64,000 nt of DNA from assembly GCA_039192165.1 (NCBI GenBank), contig JBCCXD010000004.1, positions 186,001-250,000 on the forward strand, given 5' to 3'. Each line of letters starts with the position of its first letter. Positions within the stretch are counted from its first letter, which is position 1. Made by a program: the position numbers and the translations under genes. This DNA comes from Dinoroseobacter sp039192165 (lineage in GTDB: Bacteria > Pseudomonadota > Alphaproteobacteria > Rhodobacterales > Rhodobacteraceae). The notes beneath the pieces are model-generated. The model was not told the origin of the DNA and did no database searches. It was given only the letters and a program-made list of their open reading frames with translations. Positions 7,957-16,490 of the stretch are shown one piece after another.

Positions 7957-8445
7957 ATGTCAGACGGTCCGCATGCTCCACAAAATCACATCGGTCTCTA
8001 CACGCCAGAACAACGAAAGCGACGTGACGAGACGGTCTGGACGATAATCCAGGGCGTTCTCGCGCCGCTTCAATTTGTGGCGTTCGCAATCTCGCTTGTC
8101 CTGGTCCTCCGGTACATGTTGACCGGCGACGGCTACGTTGCCGCGACCGTCTCCATTCTGATCAAGACGGCCTTCCTCTACGCGATCATGGTTAGCGGCG
8201 CGATATGGGAGAAAGTTGTTTTTGGTCAGTATCTTCTGGCGCCCGCGTTCTTCTGGGAAGATATGGTGAGCTTTCTCGTGATCGCGCTCCATACATTATA
8301 TATATGGGCACTGCTCAGCGGAACGGTGCCCGCAGAAAGCCAGATGCTGATCGCTCTGGCCGCCTATCTGGTTTACGTGATCAATGCGGGACAGTTCCTT
8401 CGGAAACTGCGCATGGCGCGGCTTCAGTCGGACGCGCTCGCATGA
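7957..8445 (+). CDS. bchF: 3-vinyl bacteriochlorophyllide hydratase
   Basis: Hydrates the C-3 vinyl group of (bacterio)chlorophyllide on the way to the acetyl group of bacteriochlorophyll a. The 162-residue protein is mostly hydrophobic with about four membrane helices and the family-typical start YTPEQRKRRDETVW and the YLLAPAFFWEDMVS segment. A strong GGGAGGGAG ribosome site precedes the ATG at 7957. It is the first gene of the long plus-strand superoperon, with a PpsR palindrome about 60 bp upstream. Its TGA overlaps the bchN ATG (ATGA). Confidence 0.95.
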   Translation: MSDGPHAPQNHIGLYTPEQRKRRDETVWTIIQGVLAPLQFVAFAISLVLVLRYMLTGDGYVAATVSILIKTAFLYAIMVSGAIWEKVVFGQYLLAPAFFWEDMVSFLVIALHTLYIWALLSGTVPAESQMLIALAAYLVYVINAGQFLRKLRMARLQSDALA

Positions 8446-9755
8446 ACAAGCCAGCGCATATCGCTTCGACAGGGTGCCGCGACACTCCTGTTCTGAAAGA
8501 GCGTGGTCAGCGGGAAGTCTTCTGTGGGCTGACAGGAATCATCTGGCTTCATCGCAAGATGCAGGACGCGTTTTTTCTGGTGGTCGGGTCGAGGACATGC
8601 GCGCACCTGTTGCAGTCTGCAGCCGGGGTCATGATCTTTGCGGAACCTCGTTTCGGGACTGCGATCCTTGAAGAACAGGATCTCGCCGGACTTGCCGATG
8701 CCCAGGAGGAAATAGACCGCGAGGTCGACCGCCTGTTGTCCCGACGACCGGATATCAAGCAGCTTTTTCTTGTGGGCTCCTGTCCTTCCGAAGTGATCAA
8801 GCTCGATCTCAGCCGCGCGGCAGAACGGCTGACGCAGAAATATGCACCTCATGTGCGCGTGCTGAATTACTCTGGGTCCGGCATTGAGACGACCTTCACA
8901 CAGGGTGAAGACGCGTGTCTGGAATCCATGGTGCCAGTGCTGCCAGAGACACAGGAGCGCGAGCTTCTGCTCGTGGGCGCGTTGCCGGATGTTGTTGAGG
9001 ACCAGGTGCTCAGCCTGCTGGCAAAATTAGGCGTGGGTCCGGTGCGGGTGCTACCTGCGCCGCGTGCTGATGGGACGCCGGGTGTGGGTCCCAATACAAA
9101 ATACGCTGTGCTTCAGCCTTTCCTTGGAGAAACCTGCGCAGCGCTCGACCGCCGTGGCGCGCAAAGGATCGACGCGCCGTTTCCCTTCGGTGAAGAAGGC
9201 ACGACCGCCTGGCTTCGGGCAATCGCGGACGAGTTCGGTGTGAGCCACGAGACATTTGAGGAGGTCACCGCCGCGCCGCGCGCCCGCGCGCGTAAGGCCA
9301 TTGCTGCTGCCGCGCAGACCCTGAATGGCAAGTCGATCTTCTTTTTTCCCGACAGTCAGCTGGAGGTACCTCTGGCGCGTTTTCTGACCCGCGAATGCGG
9401 CATGACCCCGATTGAGATCGGAGCGCCCTATATCCACAAGGGACTGGTGGGCGCTGATCTGGACCTGATCCCCGAAGGTCCAACCATCTCTGAAGGTCAG
9501 GACGTGGATCTTCAACTCGATCGTTGCCGCGCTGCGCGGCCGGACATCACGGTGTGCGGGCTTGGTCTGGCAAATCCGTTGGAGGCCGAAGGCCTGACAA
9601 CCAAATGGGCGATCGAGCTGGTCTTCACGCCGGTCCATTTCTACGAGCAAGCTGGCGATCTGGCGGGACTCTTTGCGCGCCCGATCCGCCGTCGCGAGAT
9701 TCTGAAAAGGGAAGCTGAAAAGCCCCTACAGGGTGCGCGCGAGGTCGCGCGATGA
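8442..9755 (+). CDS. bchN: Light-independent protochlorophyllide reductase subunit N
   Basis: With BchB forms the NB catalytic component of dark-operative protochlorophyllide oxidoreductase, a nitrogenase-like enzyme fed electrons by BchL. The start at 8442 overlaps the bchF stop and gives 437 residues, the usual size; the reading frame is open further upstream inside bchF but that part is not conserved. Cys28, Cys53 and Cys114 (in VFCGL, RTCAHL and GSCPSE) match the three cysteine ligands of the NB [4Fe-4S] cluster, with the same spacing as Rhodobacter Cys26/51/112. The stop overlaps bchB (ATGA). Confidence 0.97.
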   Translation: MNKPAHIASTGCRDTPVLKERGQREVFCGLTGIIWLHRKMQDAFFLVVGSRTCAHLLQSAAGVMIFAEPRFGTAILEEQDLAGLADAQEEIDREVDRLLSRRPDIKQLFLVGSCPSEVIKLDLSRAAERLTQKYAPHVRVLNYSGSGIETTFTQGEDACLESMVPVLPETQERELLLVGALPDVVEDQVLSLLAKLGVGPVRVLPAPRADGTPGVGPNTKYAVLQPFLGETCAALDRRGAQRIDAPFPFGEEGTTAWLRAIADEFGVSHETFEEVTAAPRARARKAIAAAAQTLNGKSIFFFPDSQLEVPLARFLTRECGMTPIEIGAPYIHKGLVGADLDLIPEGPTISEGQDVDLQLDRCRAARPDITVCGLGLANPLEAEGLTTKWAIELVFTPVHFYEQAGDLAGLFARPIRRREILKREAEKPLQGAREVAR

Positions 9756-11335
9756 AGCTGACGGTCTGGACATACGAAGGCCCTCCTCATGTTGGCGCAA
9801 TGCGTGTCGCTACCGGAATGAAGGGCCTGCACTACGTGTTGCACGCGCCTCAGGGCGACACGTACGCAGATCTGTTGTTCACGATGATTGAGCGGCGCAA
9901 TCACCGGCCTCCGGTGACCTACACGACCTTTCAGGCCCGCGATCTCGGGTCGGATACCGCGTATCTGTTCAAGGATGCCTGCCGACAGGCCTATGAGCGG
10001 TTTAAGCCGGAAGCGTTGATCGTGGGGGCGTCGTGCACGGCCGAGCTGATACAGGATGATCCTGGCGGTCTGGCGGAAACCATGGGCATTCCGGTTCCGG
10101 TCATACCACTTGAGCTGCCGAGCTATCAGCGGAAGGAGTACTTCGGCTGTGACGAGACCTTTTTTCAGATCGTTCGCGCGCTGGCGCGTACAGTGGACAA
10201 GACCCAGCGGATCAGTGCCAACATCCTTGGCCCAACGGGTCTTGGGTTCCGCCATCGCGATGATGTCGAAGAGCTGACGGGGCTGCTGTCTGAGATTGGT
10301 GTCGAGGTGAATGTGGCCGCTCCGATGGGCGCCACGCCAACGGACATCGCGAAACTTGGGGCCGCGCATTTCAATGTCATGCTCTATCCCGAAACTTGCG
10401 AGGCCGCCTGCCGCTATCTCGAGCGGGAACTGGACATGCCTTACACCAAGACCGTGCCCATTGGTGTTGGCGCGACCCGCGATTTCATCGCAGAGGTGCA
10501 GGCTCTGACCGGCCAGACCGGTCAGCCGGACGAAAGCCGTCTGCGTCTGCCCTGGTGGTCGGCCTCTGTCGACAGCACATACCTGACCGGCAAGCGCGTG
10601 TTCCTTTTTGGCGACGCGACCCATGTCAAAACCGCCGCCCGCATCGCGCGCGACGAGATGGGGTTCGAGGTGGTGGGCCTTGGCTGCTACAACCGAGAGT
10701 TTGCCCGCGATATCCGCAAGCTTGCCAAGGAGTACGGGCTCACGGCGCTGATCACCGACGATTACCTCGAGGTCGAAAAGGCCATCGAGGAGGCCGCACC
10801 GGAGATGATCCTGGGCACCCAGATGGAACGCCATATCGGCAAGCGCCTTGGCATCCCCTGCGCAGTGATCTCGGCGCCGGTACATGTTCAGGATTTTCCG
10901 GCGCGGTACTCCCCGCAGGTTGGGTTCGAAGGCGCGAATGTGATCTTCGACACCTGGATTCATCCGCTGGTAATGGGGCTCGAGGAGCACCTGCTTGCCA
11001 TGTTCCGGGAGGACTTTGAGTTCCATGATGCGGCGGGGCCCTCTCATCATGGCGGGCACAGTCCGAAACCTCTGGAAGAGATGGCGCAGCCTGGGGGGGC
11101 CGCCCCCCAGACCCCCGGGAGTATTTCGACAAAGAAGACTGAGGAAGAGACTGCGCCGCAGACTGGCGCCGACGTCGCCGTCTGGCTTGCCGACGCGGAA
11201 CAGGAGCTGAAAAAGATCCCGTTCTTCGTGCGTGGCAAGGCCAAGCGCAACACCGAAAAGTATGCGCTCGAACAGGGCGTCACCGAAATCAGCGTCGACA
11301 CGCTGTACGAGGCCAAAGCGCATTATGCTCGATAG
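9752..11335 (+). CDS. bchB: Light-independent protochlorophyllide reductase subunit B
   Basis: Partner of BchN. The 527-residue protein starts MKLTVWTYEGPPH, and Asp36 in QGDTYAD is the aspartate that completes the NB iron-sulfur cluster. A nitrogenase-like body (to about residue 430) is followed by a Pro/Gly/Glu-rich linker (about 430-470) and a conserved C-terminal domain (AEQELKKIPFFVRGKAKRN) characteristic of the family. Odd: the linker DNA contains a GC-rich hairpin and an ACCCCCGGGAGTATTT segment resembling a dispersed Rhodobacteraceae repeat. The 3' end overlaps the chosen bchH start by 11 bp. Confidence 0.97.
   Translation: MKLTVWTYEGPPHVGAMRVATGMKGLHYVLHAPQGDTYADLLFTMIERRNHRPPVTYTTFQARDLGSDTAYLFKDACRQAYERFKPEALIVGASCTAELIQDDPGGLAETMGIPVPVIPLELPSYQRKEYFGCDETFFQIVRALARTVDKTQRISANILGPTGLGFRHRDDVEELTGLLSEIGVEVNVAAPMGATPTDIAKLGAAHFNVMLYPETCEAACRYLERELDMPYTKTVPIGVGATRDFIAEVQALTGQTGQPDESRLRLPWWSASVDSTYLTGKRVFLFGDATHVKTAARIARDEMGFEVVGLGCYNREFARDIRKLAKEYGLTALITDDYLEVEKAIEEAAPEMILGTQMERHIGKRLGIPCAVISAPVHVQDFPARYSPQVGFEGANVIFDTWIHPLVMGLEEHLLAMFREDFEFHDAAGPSHHGGHSPKPLEEMAQPGGAAPQTPGSISTKKTEEETAPQTGADVAVWLADAEQELKKIPFFVRGKAKRNTEKYALEQGVTEISVDTLYEAKAHYAR
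11091..11126. repeat. REP-like palindromic repeat inside bchB
   Basis: An 8-bp perfect stem CTGGGGGG / CCCCCCAG around GCCG (11091-11110) is followed by ACCCCCGGGAGTATTT (11111-11126). From memory, hairpin-plus-CCCCGGGAGTATTT elements are common between genes of Rhodobacteraceae; here one lies in frame in the bchB linker. Copy number in this genome cannot be judged from the window. Confidence 0.5.
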
Positions 11336-14300
11336 CTCGAACATATCCGGGCAAGGGGCCTCGCCCCCGGCATATCGGTTCGTGATTATCACGCTGGACA
11401 GCCATGTGCTGGGTCCTGCCTCGCGCGTGAATGCCGCACTTGCCGCGGACTTCCCGGGGCTTCAGGTCTCGGTGCACGCCGCCGGTGAATGGGCGGAAAA
11501 TCCCGCCAGTCTGGAGGCGGCCAAAGCGGCTGTGGCGCAGGGCGATATTATCGTCGTCAACTTGCTTTTCCTGGACGAGCACATCCAGGCGATCCTGCCC
11601 GCCCTGCGCGCACGCCGAGAAGTGTGTGATGCAATGGTCTGCGTGATTGCGGATCAGGTTCTGGTCAACCTGACAAAAATGGGCGACGTGGACCTTTCCA
11701 AGCCTGCCTCCGGTGCGATGGCGATGCTCAAGAAGCTGAAGCCCAAACCCAAGAAGTCGGGCACCGCGCAGGGCCAGCTCAAAGTGCTTCGGCGCCTGCC
11801 GAAAATCCTTAAGTTCCTGCCCGGAAAGGCCAGGGATTTGCGGAACTACTTCCTGACCATGCAGTACTGGCTGGATGGATCGGACGAGAATACCGAGCAG
11901 ATGCTGCGCATGCTGATTTCGGCCTACAGCGCACGTGATGGCTGGTCCGAGATCAAGGCCTTGCCGCCTGTCGAATACCCCGATGTGGGCCTTTTCCATC
12001 CTGCACATCCTACACGTGTTTTTACAGAGATGGCCGAGCTTCCGGGCCCAAAGCAACCGATCGCTACAATCGGTCTGCTGATGATGCGCAGCTACATTCT
12101 CAGCCGCGACAGCGCCCATTACGAAGCGGTGATCGACGCCCTCGAAGCCAAGGGGATCCGGGTTATCCCCGCCTTTGCAGGCGGACTGGATGCGCGCCCG
12201 GCGATCGATCGGTATTTTCGGGACGCCCACGGCACGCAAATCGATGCAATGGTCTCGCTGACCGGGTTCAGCCTTGTGGGCGGGCCGGCCTATAACGACA
12301 GCGCAGCAGCGATCGCGACCCTTGAAGAGCTTGATATTCCGTACCTGGCGGCGCATCCGCTGGAATTCCAGACACTGGGGCAATGGTCGGAGTCCGACAG
12401 CGGGCTGGGGCCGGTAGAAACCACCATGCTGATCGCGCTTCCGGAAATAGACGGCGCAACAAACCCAACCGTGTTTGCAGGACGGCATGGAAATGACTGT
12501 GACACCAAGGCGATGTCGCCTTGTCTGGAGCGGATCGAAGTGCTTGCCGAGAAAGCCCTGCGCCTGGCAAACCTGCGCCGCAAGCAAAATGCCGAGAAAA
12601 AGGTCGCCGTCGTACTTTTTGGTTTCCCGCCCAATGCCGGGGCGGTTGGGACAGCTGCCTATCTGAGTGTCTTTGAGAGTCTGTTCAACACGTTAAAGCG
12701 CATGAAGTCCGACGGCTACGTGGTCGACGTACCCGCCAATGTGGATGCTCTGCGCGCTGCGGTGCTTGGGGGAAATGCTGAGCAATATGGGCAGGAGGCG
12801 AACGTCGCTGCGCATGTCAGCGCCGACCATATTGTCGCCAATACGCCGCCGCTGTCTGAGATTGAAAACGTATGGGGCCCGGCGCCGGGGAAAATACAGT
12901 CCGATGGACGTGGCGTTTTTGTCCTGGGTCAGCATTTCGGGAATGTCTTTGTCGGGGTTCAGCCCACCTTCGGTTACGAAGGCGATCCCATGCGATTGTT
13001 GTTTGAACGTGGTTTTGCGCCCACGCATGCATTCGCGCAGTTTTATCTCTGGCTCAAGCACAGCTTCCGGGCGGATGTGGTCCTGCATTACGGGATGCAC
13101 GGAGCGTTGGAGTTCATGCCTGGCAAGCAGGCCGGTCTCGACGCAAAAGACTGGCCCGACCGGCTGATCGGTGAGATGCCGAATGTGTATCTCTACGCGT
13201 CCAACAATCCATCCGAGGCAACGCTGGCCAAGCGTCGCGCCAATGCGATCACTGTGACCCATGTGACGCCTCCCCTTGCCACATCGGGTCTCTACAAAGG
13301 CCTGGCAGAGCTGAAAGACAGCGTCTCGCGCTACCGGGGCCTCGCGCCCGAGGCCGAGAACCGCGCAGAGCTCGCCGACCTGATCGTGCAGCAAGCCGAA
13401 GCGGTCGATATGAACGGATCCGACCCTGATACGCTTTGGCTTAAGCTTTTGGAAACCGAAGATGCTCTGATCCCTGACGGGTTGCATGTTGTGGGCCGCA
13501 CGCCAAGCGATGCTGAAATCGAAGAGCACTTAAGCGTCATGCCCGATCAGACGCCCGAAACCCTTGAGAAGGTGGCCGCCCTGTTGCGGCAGGACAGCGA
13601 GCTTCAGGGTCTTATGAAGGCCTTGTCTGGCCGATTTATCACTCCTGTGCCGGGTGGTGATCTGATCCGTTCGCCCGAGGTGCTTCCCGCAGGCCGCAAT
13701 ATTCATGCGTTTGACCCGTTTCGCATGCCTACGGCTTTTGCGATGCAGGACGGGGCGAGGCAAGCAGACTTACTGCTTGCCACCCATGAGACGCTGCCGC
13801 GCACGATCGCGTTGGTGCTTTGGGGGTCGGACAATATCAAATCCGACGGCGGGCCGATCGCGCAGGCGCTTGCGCTTATGGGTTGCCGCCCGCGATTTGA
13901 CGGATACGGACGGCTCTGCGGCGCCGAGCTGCTATCGCTCTGCGAGCTTGGCCGCCCGCGCATCGACGTGATCATGACGCTTTCGGGCATCTTTCGCGAC
14001 CTGCTTCCGTTGCAGACCAGGATGCTGGCCGAAGCCGCGTATTTGTGCGCTACAGCCGACGAGCCAGTTGAGCAGAACTTCATTCGGGCCCACGCCCTTG
14101 CCTACGCACAGGAGATGGGCTGCGATGTCGAAACGGCCGCGTTGCGCGTGTTCTCCAACGCCGAAGGCGCGTACGGGTCGAACGTAAATGCGCTTGTGGA
14201 CAGCTCCGCTTTCGGCGCCGAGGACGAACTTGCCGACGCGTATGAGGCGCGCAAGAGCTTTGCCTATGGCCGCTCAGGCAAGTCAGCTGCGAACCCGGAG

Positions 14301-14873
14301 CTTCTGCAAAAGACCCTGCGTGACGTCGATGTCGCTTATCAAAACCTCGAATCCGTCGAACTGGGCGTCACAACCGTCGACCATTACTTCGATACGCTTG
14401 GGGGCATCGCGCGTGCGGTGAAACGCGCCAAGGGCGGCGAGGAACCGGCCGTTTATATCGGCGATCAGACCCGGGGCAGCGCCAAGGTGCGTACACTGAA
14501 GGACCAGGTGGCGCTCGAAACCCGGTCCCGCAGCCTGAATCCGAAATGGTTCGAGAGCATGCTCAAGCACGGGCATGAAGGCGTGCGCCAGATCGAAGCG
14601 CAGGTCACCAATACACTCGGATGGTCTGCAACGACCGGACAGGTCGACCCCTGGGTCTACCAGCGTCTGAGCGAGACTTTCGTTCTCGACCAGGCAATGC
14701 GCAAACGACTTGCGGACCTGAATCCGCAGGCAAGTGCACGTATGGCGAACCGCCTGATCGAGGCGTTCGAACGGGACTACTGGCAGCCGGACGCGGACAC
14801 GCTCGCGGCGCTGCAGGACGCAGCGGACGAGATTGAAGACGCGCTTGAAGGCATCAACATCGCGGCGGAATGA
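11325..14873 (+). CDS. bchH: Magnesium chelatase subunit H
   Basis: Large porphyrin-binding subunit that inserts Mg2+ into protoporphyrin IX with BchI and BchD, whose genes are not in this window. From the ATG at 11325 the protein is 1182 residues, the normal size; it belongs to the CobN/BchH family, with motifs such as HYGMHGALEFMPGKQ near residue 588. The frame is open 31 codons upstream but that part overlaps bchB and is unlike the family. The start has no clear Shine-Dalgarno and overlaps bchB by 11 bp, so translational coupling is likely. A small GGGGC/GCCCC hairpin lies in codons 11-15. bchL follows after 34 bp. Confidence 0.96.
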   Translation: MLDSSNISGQGASPPAYRFVIITLDSHVLGPASRVNAALAADFPGLQVSVHAAGEWAENPASLEAAKAAVAQGDIIVVNLLFLDEHIQAILPALRARREVCDAMVCVIADQVLVNLTKMGDVDLSKPASGAMAMLKKLKPKPKKSGTAQGQLKVLRRLPKILKFLPGKARDLRNYFLTMQYWLDGSDENTEQMLRMLISAYSARDGWSEIKALPPVEYPDVGLFHPAHPTRVFTEMAELPGPKQPIATIGLLMMRSYILSRDSAHYEAVIDALEAKGIRVIPAFAGGLDARPAIDRYFRDAHGTQIDAMVSLTGFSLVGGPAYNDSAAAIATLEELDIPYLAAHPLEFQTLGQWSESDSGLGPVETTMLIALPEIDGATNPTVFAGRHGNDCDTKAMSPCLERIEVLAEKALRLANLRRKQNAEKKVAVVLFGFPPNAGAVGTAAYLSVFESLFNTLKRMKSDGYVVDVPANVDALRAAVLGGNAEQYGQEANVAAHVSADHIVANTPPLSEIENVWGPAPGKIQSDGRGVFVLGQHFGNVFVGVQPTFGYEGDPMRLLFERGFAPTHAFAQFYLWLKHSFRADVVLHYGMHGALEFMPGKQAGLDAKDWPDRLIGEMPNVYLYASNNPSEATLAKRRANAITVTHVTPPLATSGLYKGLAELKDSVSRYRGLAPEAENRAELADLIVQQAEAVDMNGSDPDTLWLKLLETEDALIPDGLHVVGRTPSDAEIEEHLSVMPDQTPETLEKVAALLRQDSELQGLMKALSGRFITPVPGGDLIRSPEVLPAGRNIHAFDPFRMPTAFAMQDGARQADLLLATHETLPRTIALVLWGSDNIKSDGGPIAQALALMGCRPRFDGYGRLCGAELLSLCELGRPRIDVIMTLSGIFRDLLPLQTRMLAEAAYLCATADEPVEQNFIRAHALAYAQEMGCDVETAALRVFSNAEGAYGSNVNALVDSSAFGAEDELADAYEARKSFAYGRSGKSAANPELLQKTLRDVDVAYQNLESVELGVTTVDHYFDTLGGIARAVKRAKGGEEPAVYIGDQTRGSAKVRTLKDQVALETRSRSLNPKWFESMLKHGHEGVRQIEAQVTNTLGWSATTGQVDPWVYQRLSETFVLDQAMRKRLADLNPQASARMANRLIEAFERDYWQPDADTLAALQDAADEIEDALEGINIAAE

Positions 14874-14907
14874 CCGAAACGCCGCGCGAGAGACAAAGGA
14901 ACACGAC

Positions 14908-15807
14908 ATGAGCCCACTCGACAGAGCTCCGCCAGTTCTTAAAGGCCAGGATGGGGAAGGCTCCGTTCAGGTCCATCAGGATGCGTCGATGAAAATCGAA
15001 GGCGCCAAGGTTTTTTCGGTCTACGGCAAGGGTGGAATCGGCAAGTCGACCACGTCATCCAACCTGTCTGTGGCCTTTTCCAAGTTGGGTAAGCGCGTTT
15101 TGCAGATTGGCTGCGACCCCAAGCACGACAGTACATTTACTCTGACAGGAAGTCTGATCCCCACGGTGATCGACGTTCTGAAAGAGGTCGATTTCCACGC
15201 AGAGGAGCTGAGGCCCGAAGACTTCGTATTCGAAGGATTTAACGGGGTGAAGTGCGTGGAAGCAGGGGGGCCACCCGCAGGGACAGGCTGCGGCGGGTAC
15301 GTTGTGGGGCAGACGGTGAAGCTCCTGAAGCAACACCATCTGTTAGAAGACACCGACGTGGTGATCTTCGACGTCCTGGGAGACGTGGTCTGCGGCGGGT
15401 TTGCAGCCCCCCTGCAACATGCTGACCGCGCGGTGATCGTCACCGCGAATGACTTTGACAGCATCTATGCGATGAACCGGATCATTGCCGCGGTGCAGGC
15501 GAAGTCGAAAAACTACAATGTCCGGCTCGCGGGATGCATCGCAAACCGTTCGCGCGATACCGACGAGGTTGATCGCTACTGCGGCGAAGTGGGCTTCAAA
15601 CGCATCGCGCATATGCCTGATTTGGATGCCATCCGGCGCTCGCGTCTCAAGAAAAAGACCCTGTTCGAGATGGACCCTGAGGAGGACATCGTCCAGGTCC
15701 AGAAGGAGTACGTTAAGCTGGCCGAGACGCTGTGGAATGGCACTGAGCCGCTTGCGCCCGCGCCACTGGAAGACCGCCGCATCTTTGAACTTCTGGGGTT
15801 CGACTGA
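14908..15807 (+). CDS. bchL: Light-independent protochlorophyllide reductase iron-sulfur ATPase
   Basis: NifH-like homodimer that passes electrons to BchNB with ATP hydrolysis. The 299-residue protein has the P-loop GKGGIGKST (residues 40-48) and two cluster-binding cysteines, Cys128 (AGTGCGG) and Cys162 (DVVCGG), 34 residues apart as in Rhodobacter BchL. The start at 14908 is chosen because AAAGGA lies 8 bases upstream and the N-terminal length suits the family; an upstream ATG inside bchH is rejected. The stop overlaps the bchM start (TGATG). Confidence 0.97.
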   Translation: MSPLDRAPPVLKGQDGEGSVQVHQDASMKIEGAKVFSVYGKGGIGKSTTSSNLSVAFSKLGKRVLQIGCDPKHDSTFTLTGSLIPTVIDVLKEVDFHAEELRPEDFVFEGFNGVKCVEAGGPPAGTGCGGYVVGQTVKLLKQHHLLEDTDVVIFDVLGDVVCGGFAAPLQHADRAVIVTANDFDSIYAMNRIIAAVQAKSKNYNVRLAGCIANRSRDTDEVDRYCGEVGFKRIAHMPDLDAIRRSRLKKKTLFEMDPEEDIVQVQKEYVKLAETLWNGTEPLAPAPLEDRRIFELLGFD

Positions 15808-16490
15808 TGCCCGGATATACCCAAACCCTAACCCGGGTCGAGGACTACTTCGACCGCACGGCGACCAAGACATGGGAGCGTCTGACCTCGGACGCTCCCG
15901 TCAGCCGTGTGCGTGCCACAGTGCGCGCGGGCCGGGACAGGATGCGGGATATTATGCTGGGGCAGCTGCCTGCGGATCTGCGCGGAAAGCGGGTTCTGGA
16001 CGCCGGATGCGGGGCCGGGCAGATGACAGCAGAACTGGCCGCACGCGGGGCGGACGTGGTGGCTGTAGATATTTCGCCCTCGCTTGTGGAGATCGCCAAG
16101 AAACGCCTGCCCGACAGACACAAACCTCAGGTAAACTTTGTCGCGGGGGACATGCATTGCGATACCCACGGTGATTTTGACCACGTCGTCGCGATGGACA
16201 GCCTGATCTACTACGAAGCAGCTGACATAGGGTCTTCGCTTGCCAGGTTCTGCCCGCGGGTGACCGGCTCGGTCGTCTTTACTGTCGCACCGCGCACGCC
16301 GTTCCTGATGACCTTCTGGGGCATGGGTAAACTGTTTCCTCGCTCTGACAGGTCTCCGATCATGATCCCGCACGCTCCTGAGCGGCTTTCGGAAGCGGCG
16401 ATGCGACAGGGTGCGATGGGAGATTTGCGCGAGGTCGAGCGCGTCACGTCCGGCTTCTACATCTCCACTTGTCTGGAGTACCGTGCATGA
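15807..16490 (+). CDS. bchM: Mg-protoporphyrin IX O-methyltransferase
   Basis: Transfers a methyl group from S-adenosylmethionine to the C-13 propionate of Mg-protoporphyrin IX, directly after the chelatase. The 227-residue protein has the class I SAM-binding motif VLDAGCGAG (residues 63-71), an acidic strand end VVAVDIS and the C-terminal FYISTCLEY typical of BchM. It overlaps both bchL (TGATG) and lhaA (ATGA). Confidence 0.96.
   Translation: MPGYTQTLTRVEDYFDRTATKTWERLTSDAPVSRVRATVRAGRDRMRDIMLGQLPADLRGKRVLDAGCGAGQMTAELAARGADVVAVDISPSLVEIAKKRLPDRHKPQVNFVAGDMHCDTHGDFDHVVAMDSLIYYEAADIGSSLARFCPRVTGSVVFTVAPRTPFLMTFWGMGKLFPRSDRSPIMIPHAPERLSEAAMRQGAMGDLREVERVTSGFYISTCLEYRA

Noticed and set aside
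9641..11392. Long minus-strand open frame opposite bchB
   Set aside because: Shadow of bchB codon bias; overlaps both bchN and bchH starts and has no domain.
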